From Lachnospiraceae bacterium (GTDB lineage: Bacteria > Bacillota > Clostridia > Lachnospirales > Lachnospiraceae), in NCBI GenBank assembly GCA_022510565.1, contig JAFLTE010000006.1, forward strand, positions 1-64,000: DNA of 64,000 nucleotides. Reading direction: 5' to 3'. Below the pieces are notes generated by a model that was given only the letters and a program-made list of their open reading frames with translations, ran no database searches and was not told the origin of the DNA. Numbering within the stretch: position 1 is the stretch's first letter; every line of letters begins with the position of its first letter. The translations under genes and the position numbers were made by a program. Shown piece by piece: positions 53,943-62,609 of this stretch.

Positions 53943-54580
53943 ATGAAACAACTTTATTTATTATACCTGCTTTGCATTGCATGTCTGATTGGCGGCTGCG
54001 CAAACAGGTCTGCCGATACGAATAATGTCATTACGGAATCGGATGGCGGTACCGCTTTATGCGCGATTCCCATTCCCTTTGAAAAAATACGTTAGTTATA
54101 AGTATGACGGACGAGAACAACGGTTATCTGCTATATTGCAGTACTCCGGCTGCGGGAATAATGATGAAATATCTGTATGTCACGGAAGACCGCTGGACTA
54201 CCTACGATGTAAAGGACATCAGTTCTCTCATAGACGGATATCCGACCAGCCTCTCTGCACTGTCGCCGGAACATGTTTACATAGGAACGCAGATGCGCAG
54301 TAACGGATATCTGTTTGAGACAACCGACGGAGGCGAGCATTGGAGTTCCGTTTCGGTAGACGAGGGTTATTACCGATATGGTTATGTGCCGCTTTTGGAT
54401 GAGAATAACGGCGTCATGTATGTATTCTTGGAATATGAGACAGATGACGGCAGCCACTACAACTACAACCTATACCAATCCGACATTAATGCAACGGCAT
54501 GGGAAAAGATAGGCAGCTATTCATTGGGTGCAGACGGGTCTTCGCTTCAGGAAGGCCGGTTTTTTATTTTTTCTTTATAA
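53943..54580 (+). pseudogene. broken lipoprotein gene with beta-propeller-like repeat
   Basis: First frame 53943-54095 codes 50 residues with a lipoprotein signal (lipobox IGGC at Cys19) and stops at TAG. The rest follows in another frame (54104-54580, 159 residues: TDENNGYLLYC, FETTDGGEHWSSV), resembling Ycf48/sialidase-like propeller repeats (GG.HW). Homologous proteins are several hundred residues, so both the frameshift and the early end point to decay. Confidence 0.6.
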
Positions 54581-54599
54581 ACACTTCATAATTCTATAA

Positions 54600-54628
54600 T
54601 TGATTCATTGTTATAGTTGATGTATAAC
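54600..54628 (+). promoter_or_regulatory. promoter of hsp20
   Basis: TTGATT (54600-54605), 17-base spacer, TATAAC (54623-54628), followed by a ~85-base leader. No CIRCE element was seen. Confidence 0.6.
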
Positions 54629-54648
54629 ATATATAAACAAAGAAACAC

Positions 54649-54692
54649 CTATCAGCTATGAATCGGATTTCTCAATTCGGTCATACTGATAG
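54649..54692 (+). promoter_or_regulatory. long hairpin in the hsp20 leader
   Basis: CTATCAG (54649-54655) pairs with CTGATAG (54686-54692), extended by TATGA/TCATA with one bulge. The loop holds TTTCT, which could pair weakly (with G-U pairs) with the AGGAG ribosome site at 54706-54710. A possible RNA thermometer. Confidence 0.4.
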
Positions 54693-54718
54693 CATAGAAT
54701 AGAAAAGGAGTGATTATT

Positions 54719-55171
54719 ATGTTAAGACCTGCATTATTTAACAACCGTACCTACAGACCCATGTTTTTCGAGGATTCCTTCGATGAGATGTTTGACAATG
54801 CTTTCAAGAATTTCTGGGGCAACAATGAGCTTGCCACTTTCGATGCGTTTAAGACCGACGTCATCGATCAGGGTGACAACTATCTGCTGCAAGCGGAGCT
54901 GCCCGGTTTCGACAAGTCCGACATCAACATCGATTTGAAAGACAATCTGCTTACTATCTCGGCTTCTCATAAGGAAGAGAAGGATGAGGAAGATAAGAAT
55001 AAGTACATCCGCAAGGAGCGTTACTACAGTTCTTATTCCAGAAGTTTCCGCGTAAACGATGTGGATGCCGGGGATATTGACGCTTCTTACAATAACGGCA
55101 TCCTGGAAGTCAAATTCCCGAAGAAAGAACTTGCCGCCAAAGAAGAAGTGAAGAAAATCGAAGTGAAGTAA
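54719..55171 (+). CDS. hsp20: Hsp20/alpha-crystallin small heat-shock protein
   Basis: 150 residues from ATG 54719 (AAAAGGAG 8 bases upstream). Alpha-crystallin domain (~45-140: DNYLLQAELPGFDKSDINIDL, NNGILEVKFPK) and a short charged tail. ATP-independent chaperone. Single gene with own promoter and terminator. Confidence 0.95.
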   Translation: MLRPALFNNRTYRPMFFEDSFDEMFDNAFKNFWGNNELATFDAFKTDVIDQGDNYLLQAELPGFDKSDINIDLKDNLLTISASHKEEKDEEDKNKYIRKERYYSSYSRSFRVNDVDAGDIDASYNNGILEVKFPKKELAAKEEVKKIEVK

Positions 55172-55179
55172 TCTTAATG

Positions 55180-55208
55180 AAAATCCCGCTGGAATCCGGC
55201 GGGATTTT
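55180..55208 (+). terminator. hsp20 terminator
   Basis: AAAATCCCGC - TGGAATCCG - GCGGGATTTT followed by TGTTTT; 8 bases past the hsp20 stop. Confidence 0.88.
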
Positions 55209-55243
55209 TGTTTTACCAATATATATAATATTTATTCCTAACA

Positions 55244-57037
55244 TTACTTGATTGTCTGAATCAGTTCCAAGAACTCTTCCTTATATTCATCTGACAATTC
55301 AATAGATTTCAGCACTTTCTCCACATGATTTACCGAAGCATTCTCCGGATATTCACTGTGGGATGCCAGAAGACCGAACTCTGCTACTGCTGCCGCAAAG
55401 ACATAATCATCTGACGGCGTACTCGTATAACTCTCATATCCTACCGGATACTGCAGCAGGTTACTGCTATCCTCAGCCGGTTTCTTATAGCGGATGCTGA
55501 TAGTCAGCCACTCTTCCTCCTGAATGTCCTGCCACTCGTCGAGATCGAGCGTGCCTAACTGTTTACCCAGTGCTTCCTTATATTGTTTGCTGTATTTTAA
55601 CTCGTCAACTTCTCCTTTAGTCATTCCGTTAATCGGCTGTTTTAATACAATCTCATAAAGTGCCGTCACACTGTGTCCCGCTCCGATTTCACCTGCATCT
55701 TTTGTATCATCGTTGAAGTCCTCTTTAGCAAGTGCTCTGTTTTCATAGCCAAGAAGTCGATAGCTTTCCACAACCGCCGGATTGAACTCTACCTGAAATT
55801 TCACGTCCTTGCATATGGTAAGTAAGGTCGCTGACATCTCTTCCACCAAAACCTTGTTGGCTTCCCGCAGACTGTCTATATACGCATAGTTGCCGTTGCC
55901 CTTATCAGCCAGTGTTTCCATCTTGTTGTCTTTAATGTTTCCGGTACCGAATCCAAGTACCGACAGGAAGATTCCGGATTCTTTCTTCTCGGAAATCAGT
56001 TCTTCCAACTCTTCCTCACTGGTCAGTCCTATGTTCAGGTCACCGTCAGTTGCAAGGATAATACGGTTATTTCCGCCTTCAATAAAGTTTTCCTCTGCAA
56101 GCTTATAAGCCGTCTCTATTCCTTTGCTTCCATATGTTCCGCCGCCGGCTTTCAATGAATTCAGTGCTTTCTTAATCTTCTTGGTCTCATCACCGCGTAC
56201 ACCGTCCAGCACGATTCTGTCATCCCCCGCATAAGTCACAATAGATACTCTGTCCTTCTTAGTCAGGTTTTCAGCCAACAAGCTGAAAGATTCCTGAAGA
56301 AGCGGTAACTTATCATCGGAATACATGGAACCTGACACATCCAACAGAAAAACCAGATTTGAGGGTGGTGCCTGAGAATAATCGATATCCTCGGTTTTTA
56401 ACCCAATCATAAGAAGTTCTGCATCATCATTCCACGGGCAAGTACTAATCTGGGTTGTAACGCCGAAAGGCTCCATACCCTTCGGTGCATTGTAATCATA
56501 GGAGAAATAATTAATCATCTCCTCAATTCTCGCCGCTCCCTGAGGCAGCTCATCCAGCTCGTAACCACTGTTAATCAATCTGCGCAAATTGCTGTAGGAA
56601 GCCGTATCCACATCCGCCGCGAAAGTAGACAACGGCGCTTTCATAACAGGCGAAAATCCTTGCTCCTCCCACTGGCTGTACTCCTCTGTGTTGGGATAAT
56701 CAGGCTCCCAATCATACTCATAGCAGGATTCTGTATAGCCGTTCATAATGTCCTGCCTTGCGCTGTCACTGTAATCCACATCGGCTTTTGATGTAGCACC
56801 GTCATAGACATAGCCGTCCGATGCGGGAGCTTCGGCAGCCTCGTCATATGCATAACCTGAATCCTGCGTTGCCGCAGCACCTGTTGTCGGCGCATAATTT
56901 TCAGACGCTCCATCTGCCGCCGCCGTAGAGCCGCCCGATTCACTTGCGGTGTCCAAACTGCCTCCGCAGCCTGTCATCAGCATGGCCCCCGCCATAACCA
57001 ACGACAAAACTTTTGCACAATAGTTTTTCTTTTTCAT
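55244..57037 (-). CDS. von Willebrand A domain lipoprotein (YfbK-like)
   Basis: 597 residues. Lipoprotein signal with lipobox MTGC (Cys24), a low-complexity Ala/Ser/Tyr linker (~30-110), a conserved N-terminal vWA-associated domain (STFAADVDTASYSNLRRLI), the vWA domain (~225-405) with MIDAS DVSGSM and a C-terminal DUF3520-like part. Anchored on the outer face of the membrane. Preceded by a GCAACC-N16-GGTATT promoter, so most likely a target of the ECF sigma factor at 60.6 kb. Confidence 0.9.
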   Translation of the reverse strand: MKKKNYCAKVLSLVMAGAMLMTGCGGSLDTASESGGSTAAADGASENYAPTTGAAATQDSGYAYDEAAEAPASDGYVYDGATSKADVDYSDSARQDIMNGYTESCYEYDWEPDYPNTEEYSQWEEQGFSPVMKAPLSTFAADVDTASYSNLRRLINSGYELDELPQGAARIEEMINYFSYDYNAPKGMEPFGVTTQISTCPWNDDAELLMIGLKTEDIDYSQAPPSNLVFLLDVSGSMYSDDKLPLLQESFSLLAENLTKKDRVSIVTYAGDDRIVLDGVRGDETKKIKKALNSLKAGGGTYGSKGIETAYKLAEENFIEGGNNRIILATDGDLNIGLTSEEELEELISEKKESGIFLSVLGFGTGNIKDNKMETLADKGNGNYAYIDSLREANKVLVEEMSATLLTICKDVKFQVEFNPAVVESYRLLGYENRALAKEDFNDDTKDAGEIGAGHSVTALYEIVLKQPINGMTKGEVDELKYSKQYKEALGKQLGTLDLDEWQDIQEEEWLTISIRYKKPAEDSSNLLQYPVGYESYTSTPSDDYVFAAAVAEFGLLASHSEYPENASVNHVEKVLKSIELSDEYKEEFLELIQTIK

Positions 57038-57075
57038 ACCCTTTCCTCCTTTGGGAGCAATATGCTCCTACTATG

Positions 57076-57103
57076 AATACCCCCAATAAGAGGAAAAGGT
57101 TGC
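57076..57103 (-). promoter_or_regulatory. ECF promoter of the vWA lipoprotein gene
   Basis: Minus strand GCAACC (57103-57098), exactly 16 bases, GGTATT (57081-57076). Identical boxes and spacer to the element at 62556-62583. Both are preceded by an AT-rich tract and share TTTTGCAACCTTTT. Confidence 0.75.
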
Positions 57104-57147
57104 AAAATTTGTAAAAAATTTTCAGCTTTTATGAATTTTTATACGAA

Positions 57148-59775
57148 TCAGAATCTGCCCGTATCCAGATAGATGACACCTAACCAGTAAAATCCATATA
57201 AATCTACGTCATCACCCATAATTGCATAGACAGCATCCGTAATCTCGTAAAATCTCTCATCGTCCAAATCGTAATCCGTACGCAAAATGGCTTGTCCCGA
57301 TTCCTGCAAGTCCTTGGCGAGCTGCTCTGCCGCCTCTTCTGCCGGGAAGTACCGATCCGTGATATGGTAATACTCACAGCTTTCGCTTTCACCTTTGTAA
57401 TTATCCAGAAGCTTATCCGTCATATATGTCTTATCTTCCACCAGAATCCTTTCTCCGGCAAAATTCGGAAGATTCAACAAAGCATTCGGAATATACTCCA
57501 TATCATTATTCGTGGCATCTACAATCTGCCAGTCGCCGTCCAGCTTAACTTTATTCCATGCGTGAGCCAATCCGCCGTCCAAGATGCCTGTAACCACGAT
57601 GCTTTCCAAGCCTGCAGCATCCGACAACAGCTTGAATGCTGCCGCATAACCGCTGCATACACATTTGCCGTTAATCAATGCACCGTATGCGGTAAAGGAA
57701 TCGTTGAAGCTATCATCAACATATAAGAAATTATTTTCTTCCGCATTTGCAAGCGCATCCTCGTCATACGAGATTGTGTCACACAGATATTGATTAATAG
57801 CCAGTTCAATCTCTTCGTCTGTCATACCGGGCTTCACAATCTGCGAGATAACCTCTTCCAGCTTTTCCTGAATCTCTTTCTGCTTTCTCGCCTGTGTCTT
57901 ACTGTCATCATCATAAGCTACACGAAGCAGCATTCTCTTACGATTAAGCTGATAGCCACGAAGTCCCAGAATCATCGGATTCTGATAAAACGCCTCCATA
58001 AGAACATCTTCCACTAAAGACGCATCTTTCGCTTCCGGAAATTCTGATAAATCAATTACCTCAACTCCCGCCAGCATATTGGCAGCCAGATATTCTCCGA
58101 GCGCACTGTTGGCAAAAATCTCTATATCTTCCATCTGGCGGACTTCCTGCTGCGGCTGCTCACTCACTTCCTCTCTCGCATCCCGCAGTACACCAAAGGC
58201 CTTACCTCCCGCTTTTTTTCGCAGCTGTGCCTCTCTGTCCTCCAAGAACTTCATGTCCGCCTGTAAGTTCGCTTCATCATAATCTAATAATTCCATCGAA
58301 TAGGAAAAAGGTGTGCCTTCTACGACATACGGTACTGTCAGGCAGTTCTCCGTTTTACCTTCCACGAAGTTTCCTTCATCATCTACATACCACACCCTTT
58401 TAGGTGCGACGCTTGCTTCCTCGGTATGGTAGTCAATCAGTTTCTGGTTTGTGATTCCGTCACACATGGTCACATAATCATATGCAGGAAATTGTTCTAC
58501 GGATTCATACTCCCTGGTAAAACCGTTCTCTTTCTCCGTGTTGGTTGCCACGGAGCTAGGCAAATTCGGTGCCATCTCGCTGAAGAAAAACGTGTTGCTA
58601 ATCATGGAAGTTCCGTCCTGACCGACTGCAATCACGCAGACCGCTCTGTCATTTTCCTCCGCCCATTGCCACTTCACTACCGTATTGGGTTCATACTCAT
58701 CTATATAATAATTGTATGTAGTTTCGTTTTTCCAATCATCCTCGCTTACACGATAGATGTCAAAATCTTTGTTTGCGTACGCAAAATTACTGAATTCAAC
58801 CGCTTCTGTAGTCCATGTTGTGTCCTCGGTCGCGCCCAAAGGATACATTAAACTTTCATATCCTTTCTCCGGATTCCACTCTACTCTACAGATAATATAT
58901 TCTGCAGCACCCTCAACGGATGTCCACTGGAACATCGGTCTTCCGTCATCTAAGATTGAATAGTCGAGTACCGGAGTATCTTCCAATTCTGCCGCTAACG
59001 TAATAATGCTTACCTGCGGCTCCTCCAACTCCTCACCGGTCTTCTCGTCATAATAACAGGCAAGATACAATGTTCCCACATTACCCCATGTCATGCCGCT
59101 GCCAAAATCAAAAAGTACATTCTGTGAATGGTCGTAACGGTTTACCGTCTCTGTGTCCAGTCCCAATGTCGCAATACGACAAGGTCCCCAGTTAGGCGGC
59201 GCAATCGAGAGCGTCCCTGTAGCCTCATCCCAGTCATAAGAAGACCCAACAACCTCTCCCGTCAAATCGGGATTCTGGAAGATTTTACAGAAATATCTCC
59301 AGTTATCAAGATCTTCCATCGCATAAGGGTCGTATTCCATATGTACCTTGATTGCATCACTTCTGCCAAGCTCCTCTATTGCATCGCCATAACTATAGCC
59401 GTACAGCGGAGTGTCCTTGTATTTATCTTTGGCAGCCGATGCCAAATGAACAGATGTCACATAACTTGCATCCGCCAGCAAATCGTAATCATCCTGCTCC
59501 TGCAGTGCTGGCTCCACGCCCGCATTGTCATCAGAGGTACTGCTTACAGGCTGGTTTGTCTCCTGCCCTGCATCCACCATAGTATCACTGATTTCCTCCT
59601 GCGCTGTGTGGAAATGTCCGTACAACGCACCACTGAGTATTGCTACAGCAAGTACAACTGCCGTGATGGCATAGGGACGACGTTTCTTTCTCTTCGCACG
59701 ATGCAGCTCTTTCTGTTCCTCTGTCAGTTCTTTTTTCTCAATCTCAATTCGTATATAATCATTCTCAAATTTCAT
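57148..59775 (-). CDS. membrane-anchored transglutaminase-like protein
   Basis: 875 residues. Cytoplasmic basic N-terminus, one TM (~36-54), extracellular fibronectin-like or other beta-rich regions (~90-400) and a C-terminal transglutaminase-like fold. The full catalytic triad is present: Cys in CVCSGYA (~707), His in LAHAW (~738) and Asp in IVDATNND (~753). It may crosslink or cleave wall proteins. ATGA overlap with the preceding gene, so it belongs to the sigma operon. Confidence 0.85.
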   Translation of the reverse strand: MKFENDYIRIEIEKKELTEEQKELHRAKRKKRRPYAITAVVLAVAILSGALYGHFHTAQEEISDTMVDAGQETNQPVSSTSDDNAGVEPALQEQDDYDLLADASYVTSVHLASAAKDKYKDTPLYGYSYGDAIEELGRSDAIKVHMEYDPYAMEDLDNWRYFCKIFQNPDLTGEVVGSSYDWDEATGTLSIAPPNWGPCRIATLGLDTETVNRYDHSQNVLFDFGSGMTWGNVGTLYLACYYDEKTGEELEEPQVSIITLAAELEDTPVLDYSILDDGRPMFQWTSVEGAAEYIICRVEWNPEKGYESLMYPLGATEDTTWTTEAVEFSNFAYANKDFDIYRVSEDDWKNETTYNYYIDEYEPNTVVKWQWAEENDRAVCVIAVGQDGTSMISNTFFFSEMAPNLPSSVATNTEKENGFTREYESVEQFPAYDYVTMCDGITNQKLIDYHTEEASVAPKRVWYVDDEGNFVEGKTENCLTVPYVVEGTPFSYSMELLDYDEANLQADMKFLEDREAQLRKKAGGKAFGVLRDAREEVSEQPQQEVRQMEDIEIFANSALGEYLAANMLAGVEVIDLSEFPEAKDASLVEDVLMEAFYQNPMILGLRGYQLNRKRMLLRVAYDDDSKTQARKQKEIQEKLEEVISQIVKPGMTDEEIELAINQYLCDTISYDEDALANAEENNFLYVDDSFNDSFTAYGALINGKCVCSGYAAAFKLLSDAAGLESIVVTGILDGGLAHAWNKVKLDGDWQIVDATNNDMEYIPNALLNLPNFAGERILVEDKTYMTDKLLDNYKGESESCEYYHITDRYFPAEEAAEQLAKDLQESGQAILRTDYDLDDERFYEITDAVYAIMGDDVDLYGFYWLGVIYLDTGRF

Positions 59776-60542
59776 ATAATTTCTTCCTCCATGAGCAGTT
59801 CATATGCCTTGTCTGCAAACTCTTCGCGACTGATAACCTCATCTGTCAGCACTGTGTTGATTACGTACATCTTGCTGTCCACCTGCACATAGGCTATCCA
59901 GGCCCCATCAGAATCCTTCCCCACATACAACTCTGTATCCTGCACCGCAATGCACTCTGTATCAGGATTGCCATAAAAAGCGGGAATCTCCTTCACTTCT
60001 TCAACCCATAAATCACTATTGCCGTAGAGGCTGTCTATATAACTCTTGTCCTCACTTTGAACTTCGGCATCTGTATACCCGTCGCCTTTCGATGCGGCAT
60101 CCCAATTGACATTATTTTCTGCTGTCGCTGCAGCACCCGCTGTCATGTCATATTTACTTCCGCCTTTTTCGATAGGTTCCTCTGCTGCGCCTTCCATCTC
60201 CTCCGCTATATCGGCGCTCCCAAACTGCAAGCCCATATCATTTGCCTCAGTCGCTCCCGATGCCATATCCATCGGACTGTTCGATTTAGCTGTACCACTG
60301 CCGCTGCCAAATCTCATCATCGAGACGCTAAACAGCATCACACAGAATACTGCAGCCGCTGCTATGGGAAACGCCCACTTATATACTTTGCTATAGGAAG
60401 GCTTCGGCTGCGCTGTAACGTTTCTCTGCATTCCCTCTCTGTTAAGCCGCTGTTCCTCTTCCCACATGGCTTCCTTGGTCTTACGAATCAACTCGGCAGG
60501 AGCATGTATTTGTGAAGTTTCTTTCTTATATTGTTCCATCAT
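59772..60542 (-). CDS. putative anti-sigma factor, single TM
   Basis: 256 residues. Cytoplasmic N-terminus (~55 residues; IHAPAELIRKTKEAMWEE) without a zinc-finger, one TM (~55-73) and an extracellular part with low-complexity Gly/Ala/Glu and a C-terminal domain. Located 18 bases after the ECF sigma gene and overlapping the next gene by 4 bases. The topology and place fit an anti-sigma factor; sequence alone does not prove it. Confidence 0.72.
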   Translation of the reverse strand: MMEQYKKETSQIHAPAELIRKTKEAMWEEEQRLNREGMQRNVTAQPKPSYSKVYKWAFPIAAAAVFCVMLFSVSMMRFGSGSGTAKSNSPMDMASGATEANDMGLQFGSADIAEEMEGAAEEPIEKGGSKYDMTAGAAATAENNVNWDAASKGDGYTDAEVQSEDKSYIDSLYGNSDLWVEEVKEIPAFYGNPDTECIAVQDTELYVGKDSDGAWIAYVQVDSKMYVINTVLTDEVISREEFADKAYELLMEEEII

Positions 60543-60560
60543 AATTAGGATTTCCTTCTG

Positions 60561-61055
60561 CTATAATTCTTCCCCTATCAGTTCCTTAAGCATCTCTCGG
60601 GCCCGATGCATCTGCGATTTCACAGTGGTTTCTTTCTGGTCTGTCAACTGGGCAATCTCCGCCACCGTCCGTCCTTCGAAATAATACAGATGAATGACGA
60701 GGCGATATTTCGGCGGAAGCTTCTGCACTGCCGCCCGCACCGGATGCTCCTCCGGCAGTTCATATCCACCGCTCTCATCCGCCATGCGCTCCGGCTCTTC
60801 TATAAAATCCACATTTTTGTTCCAGTATTGCTCGAAATGCTTCTTGGCACAATTGATTGTCACTCGTATTAACCATGCTTTAACATGTTCCCAAGATTCC
60901 AACTCATGTACATGACTTACCAACCGCACGAATACTTCCTGGAATAAATCATCTGCGTCTGTTGTATTTTTTACCTGCGACAGCGCCAGCCGGTACACCA
61001 TGTCAGCGTACCTGTCAATCGCCGATTCTGCCGTTATCTGTTCCTCTTTAGGCAT
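60561..61055 (-). CDS. ECF sigma factor
   Basis: 164 residues from ATG 61055 with AGGGGA upstream. Region 2 (~10-75: YADMVYRLALSQVKNTTDADDLFQEVFVRLVSH) and region 4 (~105-160: PPKYRLVIHLYYFEGRTVAEIAQLTDQKETTVKSQMHRAR). First gene of sigma/anti-sigma/transglutaminase-like operon. No GCAACC box precedes it; instead a 13-bp inverted repeat flanks a TATAAT, so it does not appear to be directly autoregulated by the cluster motif. Confidence 0.92.
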   Translation of the reverse strand: MPKEEQITAESAIDRYADMVYRLALSQVKNTTDADDLFQEVFVRLVSHVHELESWEHVKAWLIRVTINCAKKHFEQYWNKNVDFIEEPERMADESGGYELPEEHPVRAAVQKLPPKYRLVIHLYYFEGRTVAEIAQLTDQKETTVKSQMHRAREMLKELIGEEL

Positions 61056-61058
61056 ACA

Positions 61059-61113
61059 AAAATCCCCTATCAAATAATGCACATTTATTTCATTATACAC
61101 GATAGGGGATTTT
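61059..61113 (-). promoter_or_regulatory. inverted repeat enclosing the promoter and ribosome site of the ECF sigma gene
   Basis: AAAATCCCCTATC (61059-61071) and GATAGGGGATTTT (61101-61113) are perfect 13-bp inverted repeats, 29 bases apart. On the minus strand a promoter TGTTCA-N17-TATAAT (61120-61092) overlaps the upstream arm, and the downstream arm includes the AGGGGA ribosome site. A transcript reading through from the lipoprotein genes could fold and hide the ribosome site; a transcript from the inner promoter (start ~61085) would lack the first arm. Confidence 0.7.
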
Positions 61114-61151
61114 ATGAACAGAATAATTATAATGCCGTATCCACTATGGCG

Positions 61152-62459
61152 TTAATATTCCGGTTTGGTGGCGTTCTCAATCTCCATGGATTGTACTTTG
61201 CCATCCTTGACAACAATCGTATATTTATCCAGTACACTCTTGTCAGGGTCTGCTATTTCATAATAAGTATAGCCGCTGTCAGAAGTTTCCACTTCACAGT
61301 TAAAACCGTCTACCGCTTTCTTCACGGCGCTTTCCGCATCACCAACCTTAATGTTGCCGGGGAATACCAAATCAAATTCCGGTCCGTTGACGCTCGACTT
61401 CATGGACAGCGCAAAACAGTTCTCAACCGTGGTTGCATAGTCTGCGTAGTTCTTCACCATCGTACGAAGTGTCTGGTTGTTATATCGCAGATTAACCCAT
61501 CCGTTTCTGCCTGCTGCCACTACACTGTCGGAATTGGATGTATCAATAGTAAATCCATTCTCCAACAGAACCGATACAGGACAGGGAAGTGAATATACAA
61601 CACCTTCCAGCTCGGCAGTGTAAGCATAGAAATCGCTGCCTAAGGATTTCGGGGCTTTATACTCTTTTACCAGATCGGGAACTTCTTCATTAACGGAATT
61701 ATCGGCTCCCTCCAATGCTACCATGTTCTCAATCTCAATCTCCAGCAGTGCATCCTCTTCCTTGTATACATACAGATTAATTTCACTGTAAGAATCAATC
61801 TCGTAGGTCATCTTATAATACATATCACCTTCATAATCATCACTGGGGTCTCCGTATGCAGCTATGATATCATCAGTGTTTGATACGCCCCACTGAATGC
61901 CACCCGGCAGAATAATCTCCCAATCACAGTCTTTTAACTGAAATTTATCCAGTGTGATGCTCGCGACCATACTCTCTGAAAACGGTACAGTGTTCATGGA
62001 CAGATTCGCAAGCCTCGTGGATACTCTGAAACCGTCTTTCTTCCATGTCGCACCAAATGTATACTGATTGGAGGACAAAGTGTCTGTTGCATCTTCTTGG
62101 AATTCCCAACCAAGTGCCTCAAAATCGGAATACCACATAGGGAACTGATATACAATGCCATCGATAGATACCTGAAAATCGTACAAATCGTCTGACAGCT
62201 CGCTCGGTGCCGATGCTGCCTTCTTGGGTTCTGCGACTTCTTCCTCCTCTGGCTCTTCTTCCTCTTCTTCCTGCTCTTCTTCTACCTCAGGTTCTTCCTC
62301 AATCTCTTCCTCAGGCTCTTCCTCTTCAAATTCTTCCGCCAGCGCCTCTCTCGCTTCATCCGCTGCAGATGTGTCTCCATTATCTCCCGATGCTCCGCAC
62401 GCTGCCATCGATAATGTGCAGCTGATCGCCAGCAATACTGCCAGTGTCTTTTTCTTCAT
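61152..62459 (-). CDS. lipoprotein with acidic linker and two repeat modules (paralogue 1)
   Basis: 435 residues. Lipoprotein signal with lipobox AAC (Cys21), a striking Glu-rich linker (~35-75), then two related modules: LYDFQVSIDGIVYQFPM...ILPGGIQWG (~90-245) and FYAYTAELEGVVYSLPC...FPGNIKVG (~270-430). Homologous to the following paralogue along the whole length except the linker. Has the cluster ECF promoter (62556-62583). Family and function not recognised. Confidence 0.82.
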   Translation of the reverse strand: MKKKTLAVLLAISCTLSMAACGASGDNGDTSAADEAREALAEEFEEEEPEEEIEEEPEVEEEQEEEEEEPEEEEVAEPKKAASAPSELSDDLYDFQVSIDGIVYQFPMWYSDFEALGWEFQEDATDTLSSNQYTFGATWKKDGFRVSTRLANLSMNTVPFSESMVASITLDKFQLKDCDWEIILPGGIQWGVSNTDDIIAAYGDPSDDYEGDMYYKMTYEIDSYSEINLYVYKEEDALLEIEIENMVALEGADNSVNEEVPDLVKEYKAPKSLGSDFYAYTAELEGVVYSLPCPVSVLLENGFTIDTSNSDSVVAAGRNGWVNLRYNNQTLRTMVKNYADYATTVENCFALSMKSSVNGPEFDLVFPGNIKVGDAESAVKKAVDGFNCEVETSDSGYTYYEIADPDKSVLDKYTIVVKDGKVQSMEIENATKPEY

Positions 62460-62473
62460 TTTCTCCTCCGTTC

Positions 62474-62491
62474 CAAAGCGATTCCGCTTTG
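62474..62491 (-). promoter_or_regulatory. leader hairpin of lipoprotein paralogue 1
   Basis: CAAAGCG - GAAT - CGCTTTG, 7-bp stem ending 6 bases before the GGAGGAG ribosome site. A 6-bp version is found at the same place in paralogue 2 (63851-63869). Confidence 0.5.
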
Positions 62492-62555
62492 ATAATCATT
62501 TTTGTTCAAGCAATCCCCATTGCTAAAAAGGCTTTATACCGACCCTTTCAAAGAT

Positions 62556-62583
62556 AATACCTTTGAGGGATATAAAAGGTTGC
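62556..62583 (-). promoter_or_regulatory. ECF promoter of lipoprotein paralogue 1
   Basis: Minus strand GCAACC (62583-62578), exactly 16 bases, GGTATT (62561-62556), about 97 bases upstream of the start codon. Matches the element at 57076-57103. Confidence 0.75.
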
Positions 62584-62609
62584 AAAAATTTTTAAAAAAA
62601 TCTGTGGGC

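Noticed and set aside
49250-54600. Prophage or transposon as the source of the accessory stretch
   Set aside because: No integrase, transposase, terminal inverted repeats or attachment-site duplication was seen.
59128-59892. 254-codon plus-strand open frame
   Set aside because: Lies opposite the transglutaminase-like and anti-sigma genes, no ribosome site and no domain.
62224-62526. Serine-rich plus-strand frame
   Set aside because: Produced by the GAA/GAG-rich Glu linker of the lipoprotein on the other strand.
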